Origin: an uncultured Oscillospiraceae bacterium
GTDB taxonomy: Bacteria; Bacillota; Clostridia; Oscillospirales; Oscillospiraceae
DNA length: 44,807 nt
NCBI GenBank assembly: GCA_910585265.1
Contig: CAJUCA010000026.1
Span: 1 to 44,807 of the forward strand
Direction: 5' to 3'
Below, in pieces: positions 14,245 to 23,075 of this stretch; the stretch's first letter is position 1; every line of letters starts with the position of its first letter. The notes beneath the pieces were generated by a model, which saw nothing but the letters and a program-made list of their open reading frames with translations, had not been told where the DNA came from and did no database searches. The translations under genes and the position numbers were made by a program.

Positions 14245-15108
14245 ATGAATGCCAAGGTATATTTCACCCGCCAGCTCACCCCGGAGGCCCTGCTCCGGCT
14301 GTACGCCGCCCTGGGCGTGAAGCTGGAGGGCAAGGTGGCGGTGAAGCTCCACTCCGGCGAGCCGGGGAACCAGAACTTCATCCGCCCCGACCTGATGAAG
14401 CCCATGATCCAGGCGGTGGACGGCACCATCGTGGAGTGCAACACCGCCTATGACGGGGGCCGGAACACCACCGCCGCCCACTGGGAGACCATGAAGCAGC
14501 ACGGCTGGTCGGACGCCGCCCCGGTGGACATCCTGGACGGGGACGGGGACATGGAGCTGGCCATCCCGGCCGGCAAGGTGATCCAGAAGAACTATGTGGG
14601 CGCGAACCTGAAGAACTACGACTCCCTGCTGGTGCTGTCCCACTTCAAGGGCCACCCCATGGGCGGCTTCGGCGGCGCGCTGAAGAACATCTCCATCGGC
14701 ATCGCCTCCTCCCGGGGCAAGCAGTATATCCACGGGGCCGGGGACATGGACAAGTTCTGGGACGCGGAGCACGACTCCTTCCTGGAGGCCATGGCGGACG
14801 CGGCCTGGTCCGTCCATGACCATTTCAAGGGGAAGGCCGCCTATCTGAACATCATGAAGAATATGTCGGTGGACTGCGACTGCTGCGCCGTGGCCGCAGA
14901 CCCCAAGATCGGGGACATCGGCATCCTGGCCTCCCTGGACCCGGTGGCCCTGGATCAGGCCTGCCTGGACCTGGTGTACGCCTCCGACGATCCCGGCAAG
15001 GCGGATCTCATTGAGCGGATCGAGTCCCTTCACGGCGTCCATACTGTGGAGGCCGCCGCGGATCTGGGCATCGGCACGCGGGAGTATGAGCTGATCACTC
15101 TGGACTGA
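14245..15108 (+). CDS. DUF362 domain-containing protein
   Basis: A 287-residue DUF362 protein. Typical family segments are KVAVKLHSGEPGNQNFIRPD, the glycine-rich HFKGHPMGGFGGALKNISIG and DPVALDQACLDLVY. Many DUF362 proteins also carry a ferredoxin domain; this one has only a CDCC cysteine cluster (about residue 213), so metal or cluster binding is possible but unproven. The biochemical role of the family is not established. It is divergent from the phloretin-hydrolase-like gene with its own promoter and terminator, so a shared pathway is not demonstrated. Confidence 0.8.
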   Translation: MNAKVYFTRQLTPEALLRLYAALGVKLEGKVAVKLHSGEPGNQNFIRPDLMKPMIQAVDGTIVECNTAYDGGRNTTAAHWETMKQHGWSDAAPVDILDGDGDMELAIPAGKVIQKNYVGANLKNYDSLLVLSHFKGHPMGGFGGALKNISIGIASSRGKQYIHGAGDMDKFWDAEHDSFLEAMADAAWSVHDHFKGKAAYLNIMKNMSVDCDCCAVAADPKIGDIGILASLDPVALDQACLDLVYASDDPGKADLIERIESLHGVHTVEAAADLGIGTREYELITLD

Positions 15109-15136
15109 TTTACGTCTGACCCACAGGGCAAAGAGC

Positions 15137-15168
15137 GGCCCCCGGCATCTGCCGGGGGCCATTTTTTT
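15137..15168 (+). terminator. Strong terminator after the DUF362 gene
   Basis: GGCCCCCGGCA (15137-15147) pairs with TGCCGGGGGCC (15150-15160), then A and seven T. Confidence 0.88.
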
Positions 15169-15236
15169 AATTCATGGCGGCAGATCCGTACTTTTGCCCA
15201 GACAAAAACTTGTCCCTGCATTCAGAAGCCGCCCCC

Positions 15237-15264
15237 TTGACAGAAAGGCCTGGTTTGTTATACT
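15237..15264 (+). promoter_or_regulatory. Promoter of the lacI-type gene
   Basis: TTGACA (15237-15242), a 16-base spacer and TATACT (15259-15264) with an extended -10 TG. An ATGGATTCCA sequence at 15274-15283 resembles half of the operator found at 16522-16533, a possible weak autoregulatory site. Confidence 0.75.
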
Positions 15265-15303
15265 GTTAACTGAATGGATTCCAACTGGGAGGGACGTGGA
15301 GAT

Positions 15304-16332
15304 ATGGCAAAGGAAAAGGCGGTGCGGCTGCTGGATGTGGCCCGTCGGGCGGGAGTGGGCGTGGGAACGGCCTCACGGGTACTGAACAACGAATCCAGCG
15401 TGAGCGAGGAACGGCGGCGCAGGGTGCTGAAAGCCATTGAGGAGCTGGACTACCGCCCCAACGCCATCGCCCGGAGCTTGAAGGTAAGCCGTACCAAGAC
15501 GCTGGGCGTCATCATCCCCGATGTCTCCAACGAGTTTTACTCCGAGATTGTCCGGGGGGCGGAGGACGCCGCCCGGGGAGAACACTATAACATCCTCCTG
15601 TGCAGTACCGACGGCCGGTCGGAAAAAGAGGGGCACGCGGTGGCAATGCTCAGTGAAAAGCTGGTGGACGGTATCATTATGCTGTCCTATGATCTCAGCG
15701 GGGAGCTTCTGAGCAGTCTCCACGAGGCCGACATTCCCGTGGCCCTCATCTCCACCCTGCTGGAGGAGGACGCCTTCATCACCGTAAACATCTCCAACCT
15801 TGAGGCGTCCCAGCAGGCCGTGGAGTATCTGCTGGGGTTGGGGCACCGGCGGATAGCCATGATCGCCGGCCCTGAGCATGACCGGGACGGCGGCGAAAAC
15901 CGCCTGTCCGGCTACCGGGCGGCACTGGAGGGAAGCGGAATCGGCTATGATCCCCTGCTGGTGGAGCGCAGCGGGGGTTATACCTATGAGATGGGCTGCC
16001 GCTGTATGAGCCGGCTGCTGGAGCGGGATACGGGGCTGACCGCCGTATTCGCCGCCTCCGACCACTTGGCTATGGGCTGCATTCGAGCTCTGTGGGACCA
16101 GGGGCTTCGGGTGCCGGAGGACGTGTCCGTCATGGGCTTTGACAACCTGTCCATCACCAACTACGCCGTCCCCCCTGTGACCACGGTGGATCAGCCGCGG
16201 TATGAGATGGGCCGGCTGTCGGCAGAGAAGATCTGCCAGATTCTGGATGGTCAAACAGTGGAGGAGCGGCATTTTGTGCTGGCCCATAGCATCGTACACC
16301 GCAGCTCCACAGCTGCCCCCCCAGCACAGTAA
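15304..16332 (+). CDS. LacI-family transcriptional regulator of the sugar operon
   Basis: A 342-residue LacI/GalR repressor: helix-turn-helix VRLLDVARRAGVGVGTASRV with the hinge region (to about residue 58), then a periplasmic-binding-like effector domain (TLGVIIPDVSNEFYSEIVRG onward; FAASDHLAMG and VMGFDNL are typical). The ATG at 15304 is preferred over one at 15274 because GGGAGGG (15287-15293) is correctly spaced. It is followed by a separate promoter carrying two GAATCGATTC palindromes, its probable operators. The inducer is presumably the imported sugar or a derivative. GGCTGGGGGG near the stop gives a weak hairpin before that promoter. Confidence 0.92.
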   Translation: MAKEKAVRLLDVARRAGVGVGTASRVLNNESSVSEERRRRVLKAIEELDYRPNAIARSLKVSRTKTLGVIIPDVSNEFYSEIVRGAEDAARGEHYNILLCSTDGRSEKEGHAVAMLSEKLVDGIIMLSYDLSGELLSSLHEADIPVALISTLLEEDAFITVNISNLEASQQAVEYLLGLGHRRIAMIAGPEHDRDGGENRLSGYRAALEGSGIGYDPLLVERSGGYTYEMGCRCMSRLLERDTGLTAVFAASDHLAMGCIRALWDQGLRVPEDVSVMGFDNLSITNYAVPPVTTVDQPRYEMGRLSAEKICQILDGQTVEERHFVLAHSIVHRSSTAAPPAQ

Positions 16333-16401
16333 GACGAACTGGCTGGGGGGTATTCGTCATTTTATCCGAAATTTCTCAGAAATAATTGGCAAAACTCACC
16401 A

Positions 16402-16430
16402 TTGACACAAAAGGGCTTTCCCTGTAATAT
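16402..16430 (+). promoter_or_regulatory. Promoter of the sugar-transport operon
   Basis: TTGACA (16402-16407), a 17-base spacer and TAATAT (16425-16430). The two LacI-type palindromes lie downstream of the expected start site. Confidence 0.78.
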
Positions 16431-16447
16431 AAAGCTATCAGGAAATA

Positions 16448-16457
16448 GAATCGATTC
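16448..16457. promoter_or_regulatory. LacI-type operator A
   Basis: GAATCGATTC is a perfect 10-base palindrome starting about 10 bases after the predicted transcription start. The flanks TA and CCAAATC match operator B partly. Confidence 0.7.
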
Positions 16458-16521
16458 CAAATCCAGAGCAACCCGACCTATTGGCAGAGCCAAGAGCGGG
16501 AGATATTTTTTTCGGAGAAAT

Positions 16522-16533
16522 GGAATCGATTCC
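16522..16533. promoter_or_regulatory. LacI-type operator B
   Basis: GGAATCGATTCC is a perfect 12-base palindrome with its centre 75 bases downstream of operator A (about seven helical turns), a spacing that would allow looping or roadblocking by a tetrameric repressor. Confidence 0.72.
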
Positions 16534-16584
16534 AAATCGGCTGTGCCCTTTTTCGGGCCGGTGTTGAGACAAGAGGGGATACGC

Positions 16585-17568
16585 ATGGACACAGAAGCAA
16601 TACGGACAGTTTGGGATAGCCGGGAGGCTGTCTCCCTTCGGGCTGGGCAGTACGAGGCCCTGGTGGTGCCTTCCCTGGGTGCCAATGTGCTTCAACTGCT
16701 GTACCATGACCGGGAACAAGGCAGGACGCTGGACATTTTACGCACACCGGATCGAGCCCAGACCCTGCTGAACGACCCCTATGCCTACGGCATTCCGGTG
16801 CTGTTTCCCGCCAACCGCATCGCGGGGGGGTGCTTCACCCATGACGGCATCACCTACCGCTTCCCCCAAAACTACCCCAATGGAGTACATATTCACGGGG
16901 TGCTTCACGGCTACAACTGGCCGCTGGCGGAGGTTCACAGCAGCCCGAACGAGGCGGTAGCGGTGCTGGAGGCTTCCACCGACGATCCCCGTCTCCGGGA
17001 GAGCTTCCCCATTGACCTGACCATCCGTCTGGAGTGTATTTTGAGCCGGGATGGACTGCTTCAGCGGTTTATCCTGGACAACCGCAGCCCGGTCACCATG
17101 CCCTTTGGCGTGGCCTACCACACCGCCTTCCGGGTGCCCTTCACCCGGGGAGGCTCCGCCGGGGACGTGCGGCTGTGCCTCCCGCTGGCGGGACTTTGCG
17201 TGGACGACCCCAGGGACCGCCTGCCCTCGGGAGAGACGGCTCCGCTGTCGAATTACGAACGCACCTTCACCTCTCCGGAGGGCGGCGATCCGCTAAAGCA
17301 CCCCCTGGACAGCCTGTATCGAGCCGGACCGGGTGGGGAGGCCGTACTGCGGGACATTCAGACGGGCCGGGAGGTGGTGTATACCGCCGACCCCAGCGAC
17401 AAATACTGGATCATCTGGAATGGCCGAGAGCAGAAGGATTTTGTGGCGGTGGAGCCGCAGACCTGGCTGTCTAACGGAATTCACCTGCCGGATCCGGCTT
17501 CCCATGGGGTGCTGTATCTGCCCCCCAACAGCCGGTGGCAGTGCGAAAACAGAATTTACGTGCGGTAG
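16585..17568 (+). CDS. Aldose 1-epimerase (mutarotase) family protein
   Basis: A 327-residue galactose-mutarotase-like protein that would interconvert alpha and beta anomers of the imported sugar. Expected active-site positions are present: Asn77-Arg78 (FPANRI), His104 or His108 (HIHGVLHG), His179 (AYHT) and the general base Glu290 (VAVEPQTW). The start at 16585 is chosen because AGAGGGG precedes it; the open frame extends upstream through the operators and is not coding. It is the first gene of the operon, 17 bases before the ATPase gene. The sugar specificity is unknown. Confidence 0.87.
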   Translation: MDTEAIRTVWDSREAVSLRAGQYEALVVPSLGANVLQLLYHDREQGRTLDILRTPDRAQTLLNDPYAYGIPVLFPANRIAGGCFTHDGITYRFPQNYPNGVHIHGVLHGYNWPLAEVHSSPNEAVAVLEASTDDPRLRESFPIDLTIRLECILSRDGLLQRFILDNRSPVTMPFGVAYHTAFRVPFTRGGSAGDVRLCLPLAGLCVDDPRDRLPSGETAPLSNYERTFTSPEGGDPLKHPLDSLYRAGPGGEAVLRDIQTGREVVYTADPSDKYWIIWNGREQKDFVAVEPQTWLSNGIHLPDPASHGVLYLPPNSRWQCENRIYVR

Positions 17569-17585
17569 CGGAGGGGAGGAGCCGT

Positions 17586-19109
17586 ATGGGCGGAGCAATT
17601 TTGGAAATGCGGGGGATTGCCAAGGCATTTTCCTCCGTTTACGCACTGAAGAACGTGGACTTTACCCTGGAACAGGGCAGGGTTATGGCACTGGTGGGCG
17701 AAAATGGCGCGGGAAAATCCACCCTGATGCGGATTCTCACCGGGATCTACGACTATGACCAAGGGGAGATTTGCTATCACGGGAAGCCCATCCGCTTCCA
17801 GAACGCCATGGAATCCCGGGAAGCAGGCATCGCCATCATCCACCAGGAATTTAACCTTTTTCCCAACCTGACGGCGGCGGAAAACATCTTTCTGGCGGAC
17901 AAAAGCGTCCAACGCCGCGGTCTGGTGGATTGGGCCGCCCTAAACCGCAGGGCCCAGGAGCTGGTGGACTCAATCGGCGGCACCTTCTCCGTACTGGAGC
18001 CGGTGCAGAACCTGACCGTTCAGAATCAGCAGGTGGTGGAGATTGTCAAGGCCCTGGCCGCCAACGCGGAGATCCTCGTCATGGACGAGCCCACCTCCGC
18101 CCTTCCGGAGAGCGAGGTACAGCACCTGTTTACCACCATCCGGGGGCTGAAGGAACGGGGGACGGCCATCGTCTACGTCTCCCATCGGCTCAACGAGATC
18201 TTTGAGATCTGCGATGACATCACCGTCCTCCGGGACGGGGTGACAGCCTTCCGCTCCCAGGTGGACGCCACCACCCCGGAGGAGATTGTGGCCCAGATGA
18301 TCGGCCGAGAAATCCGGGATCTCTATCCCAAGGAGGAGGCCGCCATTGGCGGCGAGGTGTTTCGGGTGGAGGGACTGTCCGATGGAAACACGGTGAAGAA
18401 TCTGTCCTTTTCCGTCCGCCGGGGGGAGATTCTGGGGCTCTACGGGCTGGTGGGTTCCGGGGCGACGGAGTGCCCCGAAACGCTGTTCGGCCTGGTCAAG
18501 CCCGCCGCCGGACACTTCTACATGAAGGGCCAGGAGATCCGCCTGGACAGCCCGGCGACGGCAGTGGGACACAACATCGCGTACGTTCCGCCGGACCGTC
18601 ACCGGCAGGGGATTATCCGACAGCTCTCCATCCGCTTTAACCTGACCCTGTCGGTGATCCGCCGGCTGTGCCGGGGCGGCTTCATTCAGCGGGATCGGGA
18701 GCGCGCCCTGACAGCGGAGCATATGGAAAAGCTGCGGGTGAAGTGCGCCGGGGAGGAGCAAAAGGTGACCTACCTCTCCGGTGGCAACCAGCAGAAGGTG
18801 GTCATCGCCAAGTGGCTGGCGGCCGAGCCGGAGCTGTTGATCCTCAACGACCCCACCCGGGGGGTGGACGTGGGGGCCAAGGCGGAGATTTACGCACTGA
18901 TCAGCAGCTTGGCCTGCGCGGGGCTGGCCATTGTCATCACCTCCTCCGAAATCGGGGAAATTTTGGGGATGTCCGACCGGATTTTGGTGCTGAACAACGG
19001 ACGGGTGAGCCGGGAATTTGCCCGAGGCGAGGCGGATCAGCGTGCCCTGCTGTCCGCGGCTCTGGTGGACGGGGACGCCCCGCAGGGAGGTGGAGCAGAT
19101 GAGACTTGA
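17586..19109 (+). CDS. Sugar ABC transporter ATP-binding protein (RbsA/MglA type)
   Basis: A 507-residue double ATPase of the CUT2 class. The first half has Walker A GENGAGKST (38-46) and Walker B VMDEPTSAL. The second half lacks a proper P-loop (GLVGSGATE), as is normal for the class, and has a good signature, LSGGNQQKV. Its Walker B is LLILNDPTRGVD, with Asn421-Asp422 where Asp-Glu is usual, so the second site looks catalytically inert; I believe some related sugar ATPases share this. GGGGAGGAG precedes the ATG. It overlaps the first permease gene by 11 bases. Confidence 0.9.
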   Translation: MGGAILEMRGIAKAFSSVYALKNVDFTLEQGRVMALVGENGAGKSTLMRILTGIYDYDQGEICYHGKPIRFQNAMESREAGIAIIHQEFNLFPNLTAAENIFLADKSVQRRGLVDWAALNRRAQELVDSIGGTFSVLEPVQNLTVQNQQVVEIVKALAANAEILVMDEPTSALPESEVQHLFTTIRGLKERGTAIVYVSHRLNEIFEICDDITVLRDGVTAFRSQVDATTPEEIVAQMIGREIRDLYPKEEAAIGGEVFRVEGLSDGNTVKNLSFSVRRGEILGLYGLVGSGATECPETLFGLVKPAAGHFYMKGQEIRLDSPATAVGHNIAYVPPDRHRQGIIRQLSIRFNLTLSVIRRLCRGGFIQRDRERALTAEHMEKLRVKCAGEEQKVTYLSGGNQQKVVIAKWLAAEPELLILNDPTRGVDVGAKAEIYALISSLACAGLAIVITSSEIGEILGMSDRILVLNNGRVSREFARGEADQRALLSAALVDGDAPQGGGADET

Positions 19110-20073
19110 CCGAAGGGATTCGCTTCTGCACAGTGCGCTGGGCCGGAAGGAGATGCCCATCATCCTGTTCACCGTGCTGGTGTACGCCGGCTTTTCGGTG
19201 ATGGCACCGAACTTCAGCACCCTGAACAATGCGGCAGTGATTGCCCAGCAGATCACCATCAACGGCATCGTGGCCCTGGGCATGACCATTGTGATCATGA
19301 TCGGCGGCATGGACCTGTCGGTGGGCAGTCTGCTCTCCCTGTGCGGGGTGCTGGCGGGGATGATGGACAACGCCGGACTGCCCGTACCTGTGACAGTGGT
19401 ACTCACCCTGCTGGCCGGCACGGCTCTGGGGGCGGTAAACGGCCTGCTCATCGTCAAGCTGCACATACCCGACATCATTGTGACCCTGGCTACCATGAAT
19501 ATCTTCCGGGGGATTGCGGTGATGATCACCCGCTCCCAGTGGATCACCGACTTCTCCAGCGGCTTCCTGCGCATCGGCTCAGGAAAAGGCGGCTTTTTCT
19601 CCGTTCCTATTCTGCTGTACGTGCTGCTGGCGGTGGTGTTCGCGGCGGGGCTGAAATGGCTTCCTTTCGGCCGCCTGCTCTATGCCGTGGGCGGCAACCG
19701 GGAGGCTGCGTCCCTCATGGGTCTGGACGTGGCCCGGGTGAAGGTAAAGGTTTATATGATCGACGGCTTTCTTCTGGGGCTGGCGGGGCTGCTGTTCGCC
19801 TCCATGTTCGGAAGTATCCAGGCCGCCACCGCCGCCACCAGTATGCAGTTCCAGACCATGGGATCGGCCCTCATCGGTGGGGCCAACATCTTCGGAGGCG
19901 GCGGCTCGGTGCTGGGCACCGTGTTTGGCACCATTCTGCTGGGCATGATTAAAAACGGGCTGGTGCAGATTCACGCCTCGGAATACTGGCTGGATTTCAT
20001 TACCGGAACCGTTATCCTGCTGGCGTTGATGGTAAACCTCATCCAGATCCACCGGAAAAAAGGGGGCGTTTAG
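19099..20073 (+). CDS. Sugar ABC transporter permease 1
   Basis: A 324-residue RbsC-like CUT2 permease with about ten transmembrane helices. The family motif IMIGGMDLSVGSLLSLCGV (about residues 68-86) and the EAA-like loop GGNREAASLMGLDVARVK (about 196-213) that contacts the ATPase are clear, as is GSALIGGANIFGGGGSVLGT near the end. The ATG at 19099 lies within the ATPase gene behind GGAGGTGGAG. A second, different permease follows one base after the stop, so the channel is probably a heterodimer, as in the RhaPQ and LsrCD systems. Confidence 0.9.
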   Translation: MRLDRRDSLLHSALGRKEMPIILFTVLVYAGFSVMAPNFSTLNNAAVIAQQITINGIVALGMTIVIMIGGMDLSVGSLLSLCGVLAGMMDNAGLPVPVTVVLTLLAGTALGAVNGLLIVKLHIPDIIVTLATMNIFRGIAVMITRSQWITDFSSGFLRIGSGKGGFFSVPILLYVLLAVVFAAGLKWLPFGRLLYAVGGNREAASLMGLDVARVKVKVYMIDGFLLGLAGLLFASMFGSIQAATAATSMQFQTMGSALIGGANIFGGGGSVLGTVFGTILLGMIKNGLVQIHASEYWLDFITGTVILLALMVNLIQIHRKKGGV

Positions 20074-20074
20074 C

Positions 20075-21043
20075 ATGGAACAGGCACAGACGGCGGGCAC
20101 ACGGATGCGGGCGGCCCTCCGGGGCCAGGGCCGGTATGTACTGCTGGCGGGCATTATCGCCGGGGAGTTTCTTCTGTTCGGCGTGGCTGCGCCCTATTTC
20201 CTGACGGTGGAGAACCTGTTTAACATTCTCCGCCAGGTGTCCGAAATCGGCATGATTTCCATCCCCCTGACCTTCCTCCTGCTGTCGGGGCACATGGATC
20301 TCTCGGTGGGCTCCATCGTGGGAGTGTGCGGCGTGAGCACCGGCATGATCCTTCGGGCGGGCGGCTCCATCCCCCTGGCCCTGCTGGCGGGAATCGCAGC
20401 GGGCACGGCGGTGGGCTTCCTCAACGGTCTGATCGTGGGCAAGCTGAAGATCCAGGCGGTAGTGGTCACCATCGGCACCCAGGTGCTGTTCCGGGGGCTG
20501 TGCTATATCCTCACCTCCGGCCGGGCGGTGAGCGGCTACCCCGCAGCCTTTTTCACTCTGGGCACCGGAGACGTGCTGGGTGTGCCTATCTCGGTGATCG
20601 TGCTGCTGGTGATGTACGCGGCGGCCTGGCTGGTGCTAGAGAAAAGCTGGTTTGGGCGGTATGTACTGGCCATCGGCAACAACCAGAACACCGCCCGGTA
20701 TTCCGGTATCCGGGTGGACCGGATGAAAATCGCACTCTTTACCCTCTGCGGCGCGCTTACCGCAGTGGCCTCCGCCTTTCTCATCTCCCGCCTGTCCAGT
20801 GCCGAGGCCACCCTGGGCAGCGGCTATGAGCTGGACATCATCACCGCGGCCCTTATCGGAGGCATCGACATCAACGGAGGCAGCGGCAAGCTTCAGGGCA
20901 CCTTTCTGGGCATCCTGATCATCGGGATTCTGCGCAACGGACTGAACATGATGGGGCTGTCCGTGATCTACCAGTCCATCATCCTGGGGGCACTGCTGCT
21001 GGCTGCGGTGGCGGACCTTGGGGGAAAGCGTGCCAAGCCATAG
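20075..21043 (+). CDS. Sugar ABC transporter permease 2
   Basis: A 322-residue second CUT2 permease, clearly homologous to but divergent from permease 1 (LLSGHMDLSVGSIVGVCGV; IGNNQNTARYSGIRVDRMK; ALIGGIDINGGSGKLQGT). Gene order of ATPase, two permeases, then binding protein resembles rhamnose and AI-2 (Lsr) type importers rather than ribose systems with one permease. It begins one base after the upstream stop, so the two permeases are probably co-translated. Confidence 0.9.
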   Translation: MEQAQTAGTRMRAALRGQGRYVLLAGIIAGEFLLFGVAAPYFLTVENLFNILRQVSEIGMISIPLTFLLLSGHMDLSVGSIVGVCGVSTGMILRAGGSIPLALLAGIAAGTAVGFLNGLIVGKLKIQAVVVTIGTQVLFRGLCYILTSGRAVSGYPAAFFTLGTGDVLGVPISVIVLLVMYAAAWLVLEKSWFGRYVLAIGNNQNTARYSGIRVDRMKIALFTLCGALTAVASAFLISRLSSAEATLGSGYELDIITAALIGGIDINGGSGKLQGTFLGILIIGILRNGLNMMGLSVIYQSIILGALLLAAVADLGGKRAKP

Positions 21044-21120
21044 GGTTTCGTCAGGCCGCTCAACCGGCGGACTGTTCGGAATAAAGACACAACAACAGAC
21101 GGATAAAAGGAGGATCTGAA

Positions 21121-22158
21121 ATGAAAAAGCTGATTGCAATGATGTTGAGCCTCTGCCTGCTGTGCGGCCTTGTGGCCTGCAAGCCGGGCGGGGAAAAACC
21201 CAGCGACCCCCCCGGCGGAAACACCGGCGCGGGAACGGAAACCCAGAAAACATTTTTCCTCAGCCCCAAGATGGTGGGTGCCGCCTACTGGGAGGCAGCC
21301 AAAAGCGGTGCCATGCAGGCCGGCGAGGATCTGGGGGTAGAGGTGATCTGGAACGGTACCTCGGAGGTCGATGTGGCCAAGCAGATCAACATGATCACCG
21401 ATATGCTTACCCGCAAGGTGGACGGCCTGGGCGTGGCCCCCAACGACGCCACCAGCGTCACCAACGTGTTCAACCAGGCCAAGGGCGCGGGCGTTCCCGT
21501 CGTCACCTTCGACTCCGACTCGGAGAATGCGGAGCGGGCCTACTGCATCCTGCCCGACACCGACGAAGCCATCGGCGAGGCTTTTCTGGCCGCGCTCATC
21601 AACCAGATGCCGGAGCCCAAGGGCAAGGTGGCTGTGATGATCGCCTCCCCCAGCGCGGCCAACATCATCGCCTGGAGGGATTCCGCCCTGGCAAAGATCG
21701 AAAAGGACTACCCCGACATCGAGATCGTGGGCGTGTATCCCTCCAATGATGACCAGCAGAAAGCCTATGAGAATGCCAAGAGCTTCATCCAGGCCAACCC
21801 GGATCTGTCCGGCATCCTGTGTCTGGCCGGGGCGGAAACCCCTGCGGCCTGCAAGGCGGTGAAGGAGGCTATCGACGCCGGCCAGCTCCAGCCGGGACAG
21901 GTGAAGGTGGGCGGCATGGGCATCCCCTCCCTGGTGCGGGAATACATCAAAGACGGCACCATGTCGGAGAGCGTCATGTGGAACCCAATGAGCATGGGCT
22001 ACCTGGCTGTGTGGACACTGGATCAGCTCACCCAGGGCAATGAGATCAAGGACGGCATGGAGGTTCCCGGCGTCGGGACAATCAAGGTGGAGGGCGACCG
22101 GATCTACTGCGGTACCTTCCAGTTCACGGCGGATGACGTGGATAACTACCAGTTCTAA
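21121..22158 (+). CDS. Sugar ABC transporter substrate-binding lipoprotein
   Basis: A 345-residue periplasmic-binding-protein family 1 lipoprotein. The signal peptide MKKLIAMMLSLCLLCGLVAC ends in a lipobox with Cys20 as the lipidated residue, followed by a Gly/Pro/Thr linker and the two-lobe binding domain (FFLSPKMVGAAYWEAAKSG onward; VVTFDSDSENAERAYCI at the hinge region). The closest families I can recall are the RhaS/LsrB-type receptors, but the ligand is not determinable. It is the likely high-abundance product of the operon, consistent with the stable hairpin just after its stop. Confidence 0.9.
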   Translation: MKKLIAMMLSLCLLCGLVACKPGGEKPSDPPGGNTGAGTETQKTFFLSPKMVGAAYWEAAKSGAMQAGEDLGVEVIWNGTSEVDVAKQINMITDMLTRKVDGLGVAPNDATSVTNVFNQAKGAGVPVVTFDSDSENAERAYCILPDTDEAIGEAFLAALINQMPEPKGKVAVMIASPSAANIIAWRDSALAKIEKDYPDIEIVGVYPSNDDQQKAYENAKSFIQANPDLSGILCLAGAETPAACKAVKEAIDAGQLQPGQVKVGGMGIPSLVREYIKDGTMSESVMWNPMSMGYLAVWTLDQLTQGNEIKDGMEVPGVGTIKVEGDRIYCGTFQFTADDVDNYQF

Positions 22159-22176
22159 CGAAGCGGCGCACGCCGC

Positions 22177-22211
22177 AGGGGCCGGCTGAGGCATCGCGTC
22201 AGCCGGCCCCT
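22177..22211 (+). other. Intercistronic stabilising hairpin
   Basis: AGGGGCCGGCTGA (22177-22189) pairs perfectly with TCAGCCGGCCCCT (22199-22211) over 13 bp. It is followed by CAAAAAC and not a T-tract, so it more likely protects the upstream mRNA end or causes partial termination than ends the operon. Confidence 0.55.
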
Positions 22212-22232
22212 CAAAAACAGGAGGAGATCAGC

Positions 22233-23006
22233 GTGGAAACAATCATGGATAAATTCCGTCTGGACGGAAAAAAGGGCTTTGTCACCGGGGCAGCCCAGGG
22301 CATCGGCAGGGCCATCGCGGAGGCGTTCGTTCAGGCGGGGGCAGAGCTGGCCATCATCGACGTGAACGCGGACAAGGCCAGGGCGGCAGCGGCGGAGCTT
22401 TCCGCCCGGTATGAACGGCATATCACAGCCTGGGGCTGCGACGTGTCCGACCCGGAACAGGTGGACGCCACCGTGAAGGCGGTGGCGTCGGAGTACGGCA
22501 CCATCGATTTCGCGATAAACAACGTGGGCATTGTGAATTTCTTCCCAGTGGAGTCGGTAAAGCCGGAGGATTGGAAGCGGGTCATTGACGTGAACCTGTT
22601 TGGCACCTTCCTGTGCGCCCAGGCGGCGGCAAAGGTGATGATCGCCCAGAAGCGGCCGGGCAGCATCGTCAATATGGCCTCCATGTCAGCCCGGATCATC
22701 AATACGCCCCAAACTACCTCCAGCTACTGCACCAGTAAGGCCGCGGTAGTCCATCTGACCCGCTCCCTGGCGGTGGAGCTGGCGAAGTATAACATCCGGG
22801 TAAACTGCGTCAGCCCTGGCTATGTGGCCACAGAGGTGGTCACCGACTGGACAGACGAGGTACAGGGCTGGATCGACCGGACGCCCCAAAAGCGGATGGG
22901 CTCCCCGGAGGACATCGCAGGAGCCTACCTCTACCTGGCCAGCGACGCATCGGGATACGCCACCGGCACGGAGCTGCTTATCGACGGGGGCTATACATCA
23001 ATTTAA
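22233..23006 (+). CDS. Short-chain dehydrogenase/reductase, likely sugar or polyol dehydrogenase
   Basis: A 257-residue classical SDR. The nucleotide-binding motif TGAAQGIG is at 18-25. Asp43 at the end of the second strand (IIDVN) suggests NAD(H) preference. NNVG sits at 96-99 and the catalytic Tyr165-x3-Lys169 (YCTSK) is present with a Ser near 150-152. GTG at 22233 has a well-spaced GGAGGAG; an ATG four codons later is an alternative. As the only metabolic enzyme in the operon besides the epimerase, it probably oxidises the imported sugar or polyol as the first catabolic step. No kinase or aldolase is linked, so the rest of the pathway is elsewhere. Confidence 0.88.
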   Translation: METIMDKFRLDGKKGFVTGAAQGIGRAIAEAFVQAGAELAIIDVNADKARAAAAELSARYERHITAWGCDVSDPEQVDATVKAVASEYGTIDFAINNVGIVNFFPVESVKPEDWKRVIDVNLFGTFLCAQAAAKVMIAQKRPGSIVNMASMSARIINTPQTTSSYCTSKAAVVHLTRSLAVELAKYNIRVNCVSPGYVATEVVTDWTDEVQGWIDRTPQKRMGSPEDIAGAYLYLASDASGYATGTELLIDGGYTSI

Positions 23007-23018
23007 ACCCCGGACACA

Positions 23019-23053
23019 AAAGGGGCATGGCCGTTTTGCGGCCATGCCCCTTT
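23019..23053 (+). terminator. Bidirectional terminator between the sugar operon and mnmA
   Basis: A 15-bp stem, AAAGGGGCATGGCCG (23019-23033) with CGGCCATGCCCCTTT (23039-23053). A/T tracts on both sides make it usable by both convergent transcripts. Confidence 0.85.
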
Positions 23054-23075
23054 ATTCTGCTTCCTTTCGGTTGTC

